Shown: one piece after another, positions 34,701 through 47,640 of the stretch
Layout: each line of letters starts with the position of its first letter
Numbering within the stretch: position 1 is the first letter of the stretch
Assembly (NCBI GenBank): GCA_024138025.1
Contig: JAMXBD010000055.1
Span: 124,001 to 188,000, forward strand
Direction: 5' to 3'
Source: Combretum micranthum
Taxonomy: Eukaryota > Streptophyta > Magnoliopsida > Myrtales > Combretaceae
Length of the DNA: 64,000 nt
The notes under the pieces: model-generated
The model's input: the letters and a program-made list of their open reading frames with translations, nothing else
The model's database searches: none
What the model was told of the DNA's origin: nothing
Program-made: the position numbers and the translations under genes

Positions 34701-35570
34701 AGTGAATATTATAAGAAGTTGTTTACCAGTTTATCAAAATTTAGGAAATTCTTTGTTACATTTGCGATCGGCATGTGGGAATGGATCCAAAATGGAATCA
34801 CAATTCCACTTTGAGAATATAGAATTGTGACTCTATTTTTATTTGTTATTGGTAATCTTAATAATAGCATGTTCATTCCATGCATGTATCCAAATAAAGG
34901 AATGAATTTATCATTTCGCTATTCGCTGTATTCCATTCCATTTTATCCCTTCTATTTTGAACAATTTCGGCATAGTACCAAAGGTGATAATATATTTATA
35001 CCAGTATTAAAATTTAGATCCTTACTTGCATTTCCCTTTGGAATTTAATAGCTCACAATCCACCTTTTATATTAGATTAAGTCTAAATACCAACTAATTA
35101 CTATACTAGCCATGAAATGATAATCTTTACCTCGACAAGTATTATGATTCACTTGCTTGACAATACTACATGCAAATTCATTAGCTTCCTATTTCACGAT
35201 TACCATATCAACAAAAACTTTTCATCATAAATATAAGGAAACGACTATCATTACCAAACATTACCTCTTACTTGTGGTCTTTAATTGCAATCTTTTTGCA
35301 CAAGTTGCATGATTGCATCTTAAAAAGACATGCAGTCCAAATCCAAGTTGTTGCTCTAAATTTTGCTATCTATCATCATCAACACATCATTTTCACATAA
35401 AAGTACAAGTATCTTTCTATCAATGAATATCATAAAAAATAACTTGGATTTCATACCACTCATTCTAGCAAAACCCATCCAATTGCCAAAAATTCTATCA
35501 ATATAGACCTATATATCACATGAACAATCCCAAATGGGGGAAAAAAAATAAAAGTTCGCTATATCAAATA
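34701..35570. repeat. 0.9-kb tandem duplication, copy 2
   Basis: Second direct copy, adjacent to the first with no insert between them. By eye the copies are nearly 90 percent alike, so the duplication is not very old. Open frames inside are short and unconserved. Confidence 0.88.
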
Positions 35571-38500
35571 TAAATAAAAATAAAAGAATGTGAAATCTAA
35601 GTGTAATATTGTAGATACTCCATTTTCATCTATTTAAGATTTTAATTTATAGTAAAAATTAATATTATATTAAACCCACAAATTACAAAAATTATAAAAA
35701 ATAAAATAATAATGTAAAAAGATTAAATAAAATCAATAAATAGATAAATAAATAATATAATGGTAACAAATAAAAAAGTTTTTTGGGCTTGATATAGTAT
35801 TAATTTTAATTATAAATTTTTTCTAAACCTAATTAAATAGTCTATGTAATTGGTCTATTTAATTTGGCCTGTTTTTGAAGCCTTAAATATCATTTTGGTG
35901 CAAACTTGAATAAGGCACAGGTTAATAGCCTTTACGAATAAGTCATTAATATGTATAATAGAGACCTGAGTTTGATCCTGTGAGGAAGCAAATTGCCCTC
36001 TTTCTTTTTTCTTTCTCCCAACGTAGTAAGGCGATATGTTAACTATAGATGAGCATATCAAATGCCTATAAATACTTAGCATATGTCAATGAAAATGATC
36101 ATAGGAGAAACTAACAAACATAAAAAAATTTCACAAAAAAAAAAAAATAAAGAGTTTCTTTCTCTAGTGCTCTTCATTTCAAGGAAGCCATATTCACCAT
36201 CGTTGACTACTCATGTTATGAAGCTTGACTACCATTCTTGGACATTTGTTGTTGCAGGTCTCCAATTTCAAATTAGTTGAGGCATTTTCTTCCTTGGTTT
36301 ATGCTATACAACTCTAACCACTCAAACATAGTGAAGCATCGCCGTCGCATTTCCAATTTTGGCTCATAGGTAAGTCAAACATAATATTTGAGGATGATGG
36401 AACTTGCAATGTTTATATTGAAAAATATAATAAAACAACAAATAGAGGAAAAGACTTTTTCTTTCTTTTATAAAATAGTTTTTGCACTTAGAAAAATTGT
36501 TTTCTTTTAAAAAAAGAATAAATTGGAATTTTAAAAAAAATTAGGATTACCTTTTCAAGCAAAAAAATAAAAAATAAAACGTAAAGTGAAAAGAGTTCTA
36601 AAATCCAAAAAAATAACAATCCACTAATTTTTTCTAAAAAAAACTATGTATTGTTTGATCTTGATTAACGGGTACGTTAACACCTCCGGAGCAGCATAAA
36701 AAATGAAAAAAAAATTCTTTTTTCTTGTATTTGTAAAAATTGAATGTAAATATTATAAATCTTGCCTTGATTTGTAAATTATGATTTAATTGTAAATATC
36801 ATATAACCTTAATGAAATTTTGAGTATTAAAGAGATAAACTTTAAATTAAGAATTAAGGTGGTAACCATTTGATTTTAATAGGATAGCCTTCGAATCCAA
36901 AAATCTATGGTTTAATAAAGTTGGTTTTAAACAATTTTTTTCACAAATTAGTGGCTAAGTTAGGATCAACCAACCTATTCGTTTTAACTTACAATGTTTT
37001 TTCCCAATTTTGATCAGGTGATGACTTCTAAATTTTTTTGAAAATCAAGTTTTTTTACTTCCTAGTAGAGGGTTTATATCAAACGGATTAGAGTTTGGCA
37101 CAAATTAAATTAGAAGAAATTAAAACGAAAAATGATAAATCAAGCTGACAAATACTAAGTCAATAATTCACATAATCTCTCATAATATAAGGATATGAAT
37201 TATAATATGGTTATGGTATCATTTGATTACTCTTGCTTTCTCTCATATAGCAAAGTGCATCTCTATTAATCAAGATGAAAAAGGACATCATTATTAATAG
37301 TATAGATATATACTTGTTGGCTAAATATTTGCTATTTCAAAATTGTCATCTTAATTATGTACCAACCAATTATTATATAATATCTTTGAAAATTAAATAA
37401 TCTACATGGTACTTATTATTTAAAATGCTAAATATTTAATCACAATTGATTGGGATTATAGAAATGGGTGATTGAGATAACAGATGCAAATCCCATGCTA
37501 AATAGATATAAGATAGTAAGATTTGATATGCAATCATACAACAATCATCTCAATAAACACCTAAATATCTAGAAGTTATCACAGTTCGGATCTTTTGATG
37601 GAACTGGAATTAGACTGGAACCTGTGAAGACTGGGCTGGTTTTTAGTTCTAGAGAACAGGCGGTTTTGATGGTGAACTATCTAATTTTTTTAAAAAAATC
37701 TAAAACAGGAAACATGATTTTTCACCTACCTTACACTAATCATTATTCCTTTTCTCATTCTCTCTCTTGCTCCTTTATTTATTTTTTATTTTTTATTTTG
37801 GCAAATCGCTTCTTTTTTATTTCCCCTTTTCTGCTAAAACATTGCATTGTTTTTGTTTTTCGGTGGACAGAATATCTATTCATAAGATCATACATGCCTG
37901 GGTTTGTTATCCTTTTTTTTTTTTTTATAACAAATAACCTTTGATCCGTCGGGTTTGCCGGCTTCGGACCCAATGATTTGAGACCTAATAATAGATATCT
38001 CCTCGAGTTGAATCCAAATCTGGACTTAAGAAAAACCGGCCATGGTGGGTCCTTCATTGGACCTGCCCTGCTAGGGTTGGCAGGATCAGCCTTGTAGACC
38101 GTTGGGTTGGCGAGTCCTATCCAGATCCATCGCAAGGATCCAACAGACCTAGCAGGTCCAATAGGGTCTGTTAGATTTTTGTAAAAAATAAAAATGAAAA
38201 AAAAATTTGGTTTGTAATTTTTTTTTTTAAATGCGGGTTAGACCCATGGACTTGCTCCATGCACTAGTAGGTTCGTGGGTCCTACTCATCCCTCCACCCT
38301 GCGGAATGATTCAAGATCCATATTATTTGGACCCGAACTCGACTCGGACCGGAAAGATGTCTACTCGATGGATCACTCAGGTTTAAGCGATGCACTTGCA
38401 AGATTTGCATGACCCCACGGTCCTTTTATTGGTTCTAAAGCGCCTTAATTGGTTCAGTTTTTGGTTTAAAAATGCCATTGTTGGTTTTGGTTGGTTCTTC

Positions 38501-39170
38501 GGTTGAAACTGACCCATGATGATAAACATCCATCAAAATGCAATAAGAATTACACCTCAACGATACAATTTACAAATTCGGAGCTGCTTCACAACCTGGA
38601 ATTCAATTATTATAATTCAAGTAAAAGAAATTCTCTATATCTTTATCATCTATTAGCTAGCTAGGTTGCAATCTTTTTACATGTCATTGTAAACATGCTC
38701 CATTCATGGGTATACAAGATAGCTATTCGATCAATTTCGATAACAAACGATATGAGGGCACTCGTTAAAGAAACAATATAAAGTTGATAGTAAATGCGAC
38801 TACATGATTTATGCCACACTTCTACGCACGACACCCATATCTCATCAACTATACTTGATTCAATGGATTGCTAATAAGCCACATGTACGTTATCCACAAA
38901 TATAATTGAAAGGAAAATAGATAAACTACATGGGTCGTTTTCTTTACTTCAATAAATTTGTCGACCCTTCCTATTATATATTTAAGGAGTTTGATGGATA
39001 TCCTGCTCATGAACAAGACAAAATTGTTGTTATGCATTGCTAAATAGCTGAGGAAGAAACTTAGCATAATTAATAAAATATTCTTGTTCATTTAAATTGG
39101 ATACAATGTTGCGCCCAATTGATAAAATATTCTTGTTGATAATTATAATATCTTTGTTGAAATAATGGGT
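35571..39170. other. Intergenic, no gene recognised
   Basis: AT-rich and low-complexity sequence. A GC-richer patch at about 37960-38520 contains repeated GGTCC/GGACC-type words and looks like decayed repeat; related words recur at 42060-42240. Open frames at 37624-37944, 37779-38135 and 38849-39212 are low-complexity with no recognised domain. Confidence 0.5.
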
Positions 39171-39466
39171 TAATGTCATAATAGTATCTAAAATTTGAAA
39201 AAAAATATACAATTAGATAAGCAGACTTTAAAATTGATCAATTTGGTATCTAAATATTGGAATCGATCTTTTTTGTACCAATAAAGCTTGGAAATTATTC
39301 AATTTAATGCATGAAAGAACTTAACGAAGGTATTGTTGAATTGCATGATAAGTTTTTTTAGGTACTAAATTAGTCAATTACTAAATAGATCAATTTAAAA
39401 ATTCAGGTACCTAATTGTATAATTACATATTTTGTTAAAGTTTAGGTATCATTTGTGATATTAATA
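39171..39466. mobile_element. MITE with about 70-bp inverted ends
   Basis: The left arm (TAATGTCATAATAGTATCTA ... ATACAATTAGATAAG ... AAAATTGATC) pairs with the reverse complement of the right arm (TAATATCACAAATGATACCT ... ATACAATTAGGTACC ... AAATTGATC). It belongs to the same type as 16901-17242. No coding capacity. Confidence 0.65.
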
Positions 39467-39875
39467 ATTTATGCTAAACCATTTTTTCCTTAAAGTTTCA
39501 AAATTTGGGTCTTGTTCTTCTTCGATTTCAAAGAAGACATAAACAACATAGATATTATGTAAAGAAAAAAACACTAGCACTTCTTTTCAAAAAATTTCCA
39601 AGTTTGATGGGACCACTAGGCCTAGCGCCTTCTTCGGTCCTCACGAAGAGTGTAAATATAGGTGTAAATGTAAAAGGAAATAAGCATTTCCACCGTATTA
39701 CTTGAGACTTTAATTCATAAAGGAGACTTAAACAACGTAGACACTATTGTAGACACAACAACATTAGCACAAGCAAACATAACACTTGCACACACGCGAC
39801 TTTGAAAGGTTTAATTTAATTAACCTTGTAATATAATATGGATTAGAGGAAGAATTGGATGATATTACGATTTCA

Positions 39876-40847
39876 TCAATCTTCCATGGCCAACCCTCCA
39901 ATCAATTTTCCATGGTGGATGCACTTGAAAGCTTCACTCGCTGAGCAGCATTTGTTAGGCATCATTATTGTTGATCCCATAAGCAGTTCCTCTTGATGAT
40001 CATGTGTCTCATGCATTAGATTCGCATGCTTCCTTGCGATCACAACTGAATTGACCACCTCATTAGTTGGATGATACATTGAAAGAACCTCAAACCCTTT
40101 GAGATCACAAGGATTCACAATAGGGTAGAGAAAACCCCTAGCACCATGTGCACTTCTTAGCATCAAAATAGCGCCAGGAGCCATGTACTTAGCCAAATGT
40201 TCAATGACTTGAATCTTCTCTTCCTTATCCATCCCCACAAGAGCAGCCAAAAACACCACTTGGTAGTCTCCTAATTCATTTGTCACATCCATGATGTTCA
40301 TTGTATGGAAAAACATCCTTTGACTCAAGTCGGGATCAGATGATACCAAACGAACCGCCTTTGAATTAGCGGATTCGTCGATGTCATAGTTGTGGAAAAT
40401 GGTTTCGGTAAGGTGCTTAGTTGCCAGCACAATTGAGGTGAGAGGCAAAGGACCAGAACCCACAAAGGCAACCTTCTTAGGAACGCCATGTGCGTAGAAT
40501 TGATTAAGGATGTTGAATTCAAGGAGGCTAAGTTTGAGGTAGTTATCATAGTAAGGAAAAAGGTCTAGGTGGTTAAGTGGATCATCAAAGGATCCTAAGA
40601 TGGTCGAGTGATGGCTCTCCAAATGTCCCTCAGCTTCACCGCATAGTAAAATGAGTTTAGACCTAATGTCTTGCACATTTTGGCACAACTTGGTGACGTC
40701 CATATTGGGGTTTGGTGGCAAGCACGTGAGGACCAGCTCGGTGAGCAACATGTTGACATCTTTGCATGGTTTGAGGGATTCGAGGTTCGAGATTTTCTCA
40801 TACAATTCGCACACTTTTTGAATCAAAGGGTTTTCAAGGCAGCCCAT
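39876..40847 (-). CDS. NAS: Nicotianamine synthase
   Basis: A single uninterrupted exon of 323 codons (MGCLENPLIQKVCELYEKIS to GGLAMED) encodes nicotianamine synthase. The enzyme joins three S-adenosylmethionine molecules into nicotianamine, a chelator that moves iron, zinc and copper in plants. Diagnostic stretches are LLTELVLTCLPP (34-45), HLDLFPYYDNYLKLSLLE (93-110), the SAM-site-like VAFVGSGPLPLTSIVLA (126-142), NYDIDESAN (153-161), VVFLAALVGM (197-206) and GAILMLRSAHGARGFLYP (225-242). Length and absence of introns fit the family. The C-terminal part after residue 275 contains a His-rich patch (HETHDHQ) and two adjacent cysteines. The frame is intact and all blocks are present, so the gene is probably functional. 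Confidence 0.97.
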   Translation of the reverse strand: MGCLENPLIQKVCELYEKISNLESLKPCKDVNMLLTELVLTCLPPNPNMDVTKLCQNVQDIRSKLILLCGEAEGHLESHHSTILGSFDDPLNHLDLFPYYDNYLKLSLLEFNILNQFYAHGVPKKVAFVGSGPLPLTSIVLATKHLTETIFHNYDIDESANSKAVRLVSSDPDLSQRMFFHTMNIMDVTNELGDYQVVFLAALVGMDKEEKIQVIEHLAKYMAPGAILMLRSAHGARGFLYPIVNPCDLKGFEVLSMYHPTNEVVNSVVIARKHANLMHETHDHQEELLMGSTIMMPNKCCSASEAFKCIHHGKLIGGLAMED

Positions 40848-40970
40848 GTCGGCACTATGAGGTTATGATTTGGGGTTTTTGCAAGGAATACTACAGAAAA
40901 ACGCTTGTGAACACTCTTGGATTTCAATGCTTTGGAGTGCTCAATGACAACACCCTCTGCTCCAATGGCG

Positions 40971-40980
40971 TTTATTTATG
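40971..40980 (-). promoter_or_regulatory. TATA-like box of the NAS gene
   Basis: The - strand reads CATAAATAAA about 125 bp upstream of the start codon, a reasonable distance for a plant TATA box. It is the best candidate by position; it is not a perfect TATAAA. Confidence 0.45.
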
Positions 40981-41095
40981 GGTGATTGTGGGACCCATTT
41001 ACAATGTTGAGTGGTGCCAGCTGATTTCTTATTTACCTATTTTTTAAATACCAAGCCTAATATGCTAATTCAATTTTATTTAAATTAACTTCCTA

Positions 41096-41220
41096 TTATA
41101 AGATCATGTGACATTAAATGATTCTTATCTTTTGTATTATAAGATTGATGTGACATTAAATAAATCTTATTTTTTTATATCATAAGAATGATGTTGCATC
41201 AAACAAATCATCACCCACCT
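41096..41220. repeat. Three diverged 41-43-bp tandem repeats upstream of NAS
   Basis: The units start near 41096, 41137 and 41179. Each has (T)(T/C)ATAAGA, then TG(T)GACATTAAAT or its variant TGTTGCATCAAAC, and then TCTTAT or a similar AT-rich end. They lie about 250-375 bp upstream of the NAS start codon. Confidence 0.65.
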
Positions 41221-43774
41221 CATGAATTCTTTAATTTTCTGATTACAATAAGTTTATTTCTAAATTTTAGAATTTTGGAAATAGAAGTTTTCAAAATTTA
41301 GAAAGATAAAGTTTTATAATTCACTCTATTCCTTGCACATTGGTGCCAACGACCTGAATGGCCACCATCGTTCGCTGTAAAACTGTATGCATATCAGTTT
41401 CGATGGCTTTTCATTCTTGTACAAAGTTAAATTACCACAATTTTATAGAGCACAATTACTGTTGTTTCAGCTTAAAATTACCCTTTTATCGGATTTCCCA
41501 TGTACAAATGTGGAAGAGGTACAAAATATCATGGCAAACGCCAATGGTAGTTCCTAGAAAATTTCTCAATAGGAAACTGGTTCTTCTCGAAAACTGGGTA
41601 TTACAACTAAAAGGGAAGGATTCAAACTTAATTTATTTCATTCATTCAGAAGAGTGGTGAAAATACTGTTAAGTTATAAGTAAAATCGATATCTTCCTTG
41701 ATCCTACATGTAATCGAAGTTAAAACAAAAACAAAATTCTGCAATGATGAATTTCACATAATTAAGATACGCATACCAAGGTTGTCCTGGAGTGAGACCT
41801 CAATCATTGTCTCGTTACCTTTCTTGGCCATTGGGTAACACAATGAGAGTTTGCACTATCTAGTATTCGACAAATCTATCCGCGATGTGAGCCCATTCCC
41901 ATATCTTGTTTTGTTTTGTTTGATTTATCTATCTATCCTCCTTACACTTAAAAATCAAGAGTATAGCTAGTTCCAAGATGGAAGTCCTTGCAGGGTTGCA
42001 GCCCATTATTTTCAAAAAGCTTTTACCATCAAAATGAAGGCTGCCAGTGTTTAATCGTTTAGTTACTCGAGCGGGTCATATCCGGTTACGCGAAGAAAAT
42101 GGACAAAGGAGTGGACATACCGATCTTATCTCGATTACCATGTATCTAGAACCGTTTTCGAACCGTCAACGCATGGGTCCCTAGATGGTGGGATCAGGGC
42201 CAATCCCTCCAAAGCCGGTTCTAGCCTGGGTCCATAGATTATTAATTCTGATATACAATGAAGATTCCTGAACTAATCTAAACCTTTATTTATTTATTTA
42301 AAGAAAAAAAAAGCAAGCCCGAAATTATTGTAGTTTTTAGTCCATTTATTGAACCAGTTGTTAAAGATTTACATTAATTTATCATGATAAAAATTAAAAA
42401 ATTGTAAATAAGATCAAAATTAATCCCACGTTACTTGAAAGAGAAAACTTTGGTGGAAATCAATATATGACCAGCTGGACAAATCATATAGTGTCGTATT
42501 AATTTATTATGCTGTTATTTGCAATAGGTTAAATAGTATTGAATAGAAAAGAATTTTCTCGTGTTTGGAAGGTTGAAAGCGTTCTTAAAAATTGGCATCT
42601 CACTGGATCGGCAATTTTAACTTTAAAGAGGCATTGGATTTCACCTTTTAAAAGATAAAATATATTAATATTACTTATTAGAATGTACTTATATTATTTA
42701 CTACAATCACTTTTTTATCTTATCACATTCCATTTCATGGATATACACCTATTCAATTCTATTTTATTCTATTCCTTTTTTTTTTTTTTGCCGAAATTAT
42801 TCTATTAGACTTAATGGATGTATTCAAATAAAAAAATTAACTAATCATTCATTTATTCATAGTTAAGAGCATTTTTTTAATGAATACTATTATATACTTA
42901 TTTCATTCAATTCTATCACATGTATCCAAACATAGCAATAAATTTATCATTCTCTTCCTCGTTGCATTCTCATTCTATTTTTTTTTTTAATTTTAATTTA
43001 TTTTATTTTAAACTATTTCTATGTACTAAAGGTCACATAGACAAAACCTTGTGATTGACAACAATCTAACTTATCATCCTTCATTTACTCCGGCTTCTTA
43101 TTCCATACATTCTTTGGACTTAACAACATTGAGGTGTCATGCTTTTCACTTGTCATAAATAAAATTTATTCATATCATACTTTATAATCATCTATCCAAG
43201 ATCTGTAAAATCTGATCGCAAACCATAAATCGTAATTTTGGACACTAGCACTCCTTTGGTATCAATCAGTCGTAACAATTCATGTGGCCGATGAAATTCA
43301 CATCCTTTATCAAAAGAAAAAAAGGAAAAATGGGTCTTTACCGATTTGATTGGGTTTGATATTATCTAACCGTATAAAGCATTCTTTGTTTCGGTTTTCA
43401 AGGTTGGATCTCCCTCGTACACGTGGTGTTGATCACATGCTAACAGTATTCTTTCTCTATCTTCTCTTACTTGCCTATCTATTGCTTGCCAATAACATTA
43501 GCAAATATATTCTCCTTGGATGATAGAGTGGTTGCTTGAAGGGCATAATTCCGTTCACACTGGAAAGTAGAAACTGTTTGTCTTACGCGACCATATATCT
43601 TATTTACATATGATTTTTATTTATATATTATTTATATTTAATATGTTTAATTTTTTTATAAATAAAAATATCTATTTATCATCTGTGTCTATTTCTTAAA
43701 AACATCTGTTTAAAAACAATAAAAATAAAATATCAAAATGACTAAAATAAGAAAAAACAAACAGATCCTATTTA
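41221..43774. other. Intergenic, no gene recognised
   Basis: AT-rich with decayed repeat-like words at 42060-42240. A 100-codon open frame at 41358-41660 (+) has no recognised domain. Confidence 0.5.
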
Positions 43775-43977
43775 GGTGTCTTTGGATGATTTGTTATTTA
43801 TTTATATTTTATTTATATTTGATATGTATTTGTATTTTATCTGTATCTGAGTTATATAGTATGTTTTTAATTAAAAATATTTGTTTTTCATTTATATCCT
43901 TTTTCTACAAATAGCCTAATTAAAATGGATATGAAATAGATGTCAAATCGATGCTGAACCAATAATCCAAATACGCC
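43775..43977. mobile_element. Small Harbinger/Tourist-like MITE
   Basis: The left end GGTGTCTTTGGATGATT matches the inverse of the right end (GGCGTATTTGGATTATT) at 14 of 17 bases. TTTA flanks both ends, compatible with the TTA/TAA target of PIF/Harbinger elements. The interior is AT-rich and non-coding. Confidence 0.6.
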
Positions 43978-44058
43978 TTTAGTGTAGGATGATAAATTCC
44001 ATCATCAATAGTTTCATACGCCTTTACCATTAGTTTCTGACTTTATTCCCTATTATTG

Positions 44059-46004
44059 TGTAACGCCCTAAATTGTAGGCATTATAACTTGCCGCGTGTC
44101 CTTCTTTTTTAAGAACACGCTAAGGCTATTAAAGCACTAAATCACAAATATATCAAATTTAATCACCAAAACTACAATTGGTTTACTTTAAAACATCTCA
44201 TAAAAATAATCCTTAATAATCATGAACTAATGAAATCCGAAACAATATGTCATCATAAATAAGCCTGGCAAACTATTCTCATAAAATTTTCAACAACTAA
44301 TAATAATAATAATAAAACCCATAAAGCCTTCCATATCTTTTCACTAGATCTGACGCTCTAGATCTACAAGTTATCAGTAGGATAATGAAGTCCACTATCG
44401 CCATCCCCATGATCTACATATAGATCACACCCAGATAGATCATAAACAACTTCCTCTTCACCTATACATGAAAAATTAAAGGAATGAGCGAAAACGTCCA
44501 GTACGCCATACCACAGACAAATACACATGAACATGCCAACATGTATCACATACATTCCTACAACTAATGCAACAAACACAAATTATTATCTTTAATTAGT
44601 GAAACAAACATCACAGTATAGAACCATATGCATGTAGTCTTAAATCCAGAGTAACTCATGATCCCGATTTACAATCTTTATAAAATAGTTTATATATAGT
44701 ATATTGGTGTTGGGTACTCCACACACATCGTTGCGTTCCGCCATACGAACCGGAACGACTCCTAATCTACCGAAATCATTTCCAAGTGCAACTCCACTAG
44801 GGACTGTGCCACACAAGGATCATCAACGCGACTCGTTAGTATCACACTCTGCATGGTCTTTACTAACCAAAGCCATACACATACAACACTCTTTACAATT
44901 TATATGTCGGATAGGATTTAGTCATATTACTTTTCTAAACCTACACACACAAGCAACAGACAAGGTAAGGTCGTACTTGGTATTGCTCCAACTCAAATCC
45001 ACCAACAGTACTTCTCAATAGATCAAAAACCCTACTCCAACAATTATCTTAAATCAGAATTATATACGAAAACATAAACCCTAATATTCATGAATCTATA
45101 TCAATAAGGATAACACACCTGTCTCCTCTTCCTCACAATTAAACACAACTTTCAACATCGTTCTTCCACGGATCCGTAACTATCACCACAATCCCTAATA
45201 TACATATTTTCCTCATTTTCAACATTAACTACAATACCGAATAAATCTCATCGAACAACAAGATTAGAAGAATTCTTACATACGTAAAATTGTAGATTTC
45301 AAATTGGAATAAGAACCCTAATCCACGATTCTCCTGAATTCCGATAATAAATTGAAATCATAAATCTATAATCCTCGAATCATAGTAATTATAAAGTCCC
45401 AAGAAAGATACTACCTTTTCCTTTGAATCAAAGTCTCCTAGATTCCCAAGCACTCTAGGGTTTCACCACAAATCTTGGATCTCCTTCAAATCCGTTGAAC
45501 AAGTCGTATTAGATAGATCGAACTAACAAGAATGATTGAAAAAAACTAGAGAATGATCGCTTACCTAGGGTTTCACTGGGGGAAAAAGTGTAACAAGGTC
45601 GTAGGGTTTGGTGGTCTATTTATAGAGAGGATCAGCTTTGTAAAAACGCAACCCTTGCTTAGAAAAAAACGCTAGCATAAGCCGACCAGTACGCCGACAG
45701 CCTACCCGATACGCTGGCTGCCTTCCTTGCTACGCCGGCCCATCTTGCCGGCATAAGTTCAAATTCCTTAGCAAATTTTCGAAACATCAACGTCGAAGCT
45801 TAAACCGTCGTCCATTATATTTAGGCTGATGACTTAGGTGTGAAAGCTGGCAGCTTAGGTGCCGGCTTAAGTCCAATTCATCCAGTCATTCGCCCACAAC
45901 TTCCTTATGACCAAAATCATCTGTTTAAGGACAAAAATACCTTTTTGTATATTACTATATTACAATTTTACCCTTCATTATGAATTATTTATTTATACTT
46001 TACA
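44059..46004 (-). mobile_element. Solo LTR, 1.95 kb
   Basis: The left end is TGTAACGCCCTAAATT and the right end is ACTTTACA, so termini are TGTAA..TTACA. The 5-bp TATTG occurs exactly on both sides (44054-44058 and 46005-46009), an LTR-type target duplication. There is no internal coding region, so this is a solo LTR left by recombination between the two LTRs of a full element. A CTATAAATAG-type TATA box on the - strand at 45616-45624, and the - strand ending GGGCGTTACA, suggest - strand orientation. Open frames inside (for example 44364-44579 and 44704-45021) have no recognised domain. Confidence 0.82.
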
Positions 46005-46009
46005 TATTG

Positions 46010-47448
46010 TTTGGAATAATCATATTAGTTGTAAAAATACGTCTTTTTATAATTTATTTGGTGGTGTCATATTAATTTATTTAAGATTATATTTGCATAT
46101 ATTGATGCCTACATATCTTTCCCTCCCTGTCTCTTTTTATCATTTTTCTTCATTGGTTAAATGGAATGTACTTTTTTTTTTCGCATATTAATATTTCCTT
46201 TTTAACTAGAGGAAGAGTTAAAAAAAAAAAAAAACTTAATCCTAGATAAAAATTGAGGTATAAAATGAAAATCTTCTTTAATCACCAAATTAGCTTATGG
46301 GTTTGTTCGAGACGGATTCTATTTGGGCTTCAAAGTAAAAAGCATCGTCACTTTGTTAATTTCTACTTTGCAATTACAGTAGAAATTGTATTCTCCATTT
46401 GCAATGGAGCTAGGAGTCGAGGTTCTATGATTAAAGCATATAGATTTGATTGTTTGCTGACTAATGACTGATAACTTGTTTGAATGTACCGAGGGACACA
46501 CTTACTCACTTTCTAACAATTTTTCTTATAAATCATTACAAAGGTTTGGGATAAGTTAGGATCCGTTTAAATTGTAGTCTTCCAAATCATAGCCTTACAA
46601 GATGGGTTTAGTTTCCTAGTGAGACTGCTAGAATTTGTGGAACAAAACTATTAAGACCAATGCATCTATTTGAAATCAAATTCTAATTTTTCATGAATTT
46701 ACAAAATTTTGGAGAGGGAACCTAATCTTATTAGGTAGGTGATAAGTGATTTAAACGTGTGGTTCCAAAATATTGAGCTTCTCAATATTAATACAAATAT
46801 ATATGTGTGTGTATATCATTTCTGTATATTGTCTAATTAAAGAATTATTTTCTTATTCACTTTCATCGTTCCCCACTTATATTTTAGAATTTATTGGGCG
46901 TGTGCCCCCCACATTCTTTAGAAGAAACAAAACTCATGCTCTTGGCTTTTCGGTGTGTGAACGCATTCATCTACCGTATCTTGTCATATAATGACACATC
47001 CATATGGAAGGTGAGTTGGGCTCACTAATTATATTTTATATCCAACAGAAATATACTAACACGTACCCTGCACGCTTATTAATGAGTTAGAATTAAAAAT
47101 TGTATTTCTATCTTTATAATGAACCATCCAATCATCTATCTAACTCTTAGAAAAAAATAGTAATTTAAATATTAACTATTTTAATAGTTCAATTATAATT
47201 GATTATGTATGTATGTGCCGTTGGATAGTCAATATGATCGATCTTATTGAAATTAATGATAGGATCATTATCCTTTTATACACTTATTTTATAATGAATA
47301 TGTGATTAACTTAAAAATAATATGGAAATCTTATTAAACTATTAATTACTGCCTCTAAATAGCCATTAACAAGATACTGTTAATTAAATAATGCATATAT
47401 CATATTAATTTTAGCCAGTTGAAAATGCATAGCTATGGACTTGTTTGG
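46010..47448. other. Intergenic, no gene recognised
   Basis: AT-rich. Open frames at 46253-46471 and 46773-46991 lack recognisable domains. Confidence 0.5.
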
Positions 47449-47640
47449 ATTCTCATATTTTTGTCGGTATCATACCTGTATCGAATTAATATCTATAACT
47501 TATCTATATCATATTGGTATTGGTTTAATATCAATTTAGTATGATCAGTATATGAATAAAATGGTTAGTTTTCATCGATATCATTTTCTCAACAAATACC
47601 AATTTAAAAATGATACCAGAGTTATAGAACAAACAAGCTA
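47449..47640. repeat. TATCGG/GGTATCAT dispersed repeat, second copy
   Basis: It starts CTTGTTTGGATTCTCATATT and ends GATACCAGAGTTATAGAACA, then AACAAG. Its ends are roughly inverse (CTTGTTTG ... GGTATCAT on each). It matches the layout of 24510-24745 in KNOX intron 3. Confidence 0.5.

Noticed and set aside
37624..38135. Overlapping open frames on both strands
   Set aside because: Both are low complexity and lie in decayed repeat sequence, with no domain or splice context.
44364..45021. Open frames inside the solo LTR as genes
   Set aside because: No domain was recognised and the frames lie within a bounded LTR with target duplications.
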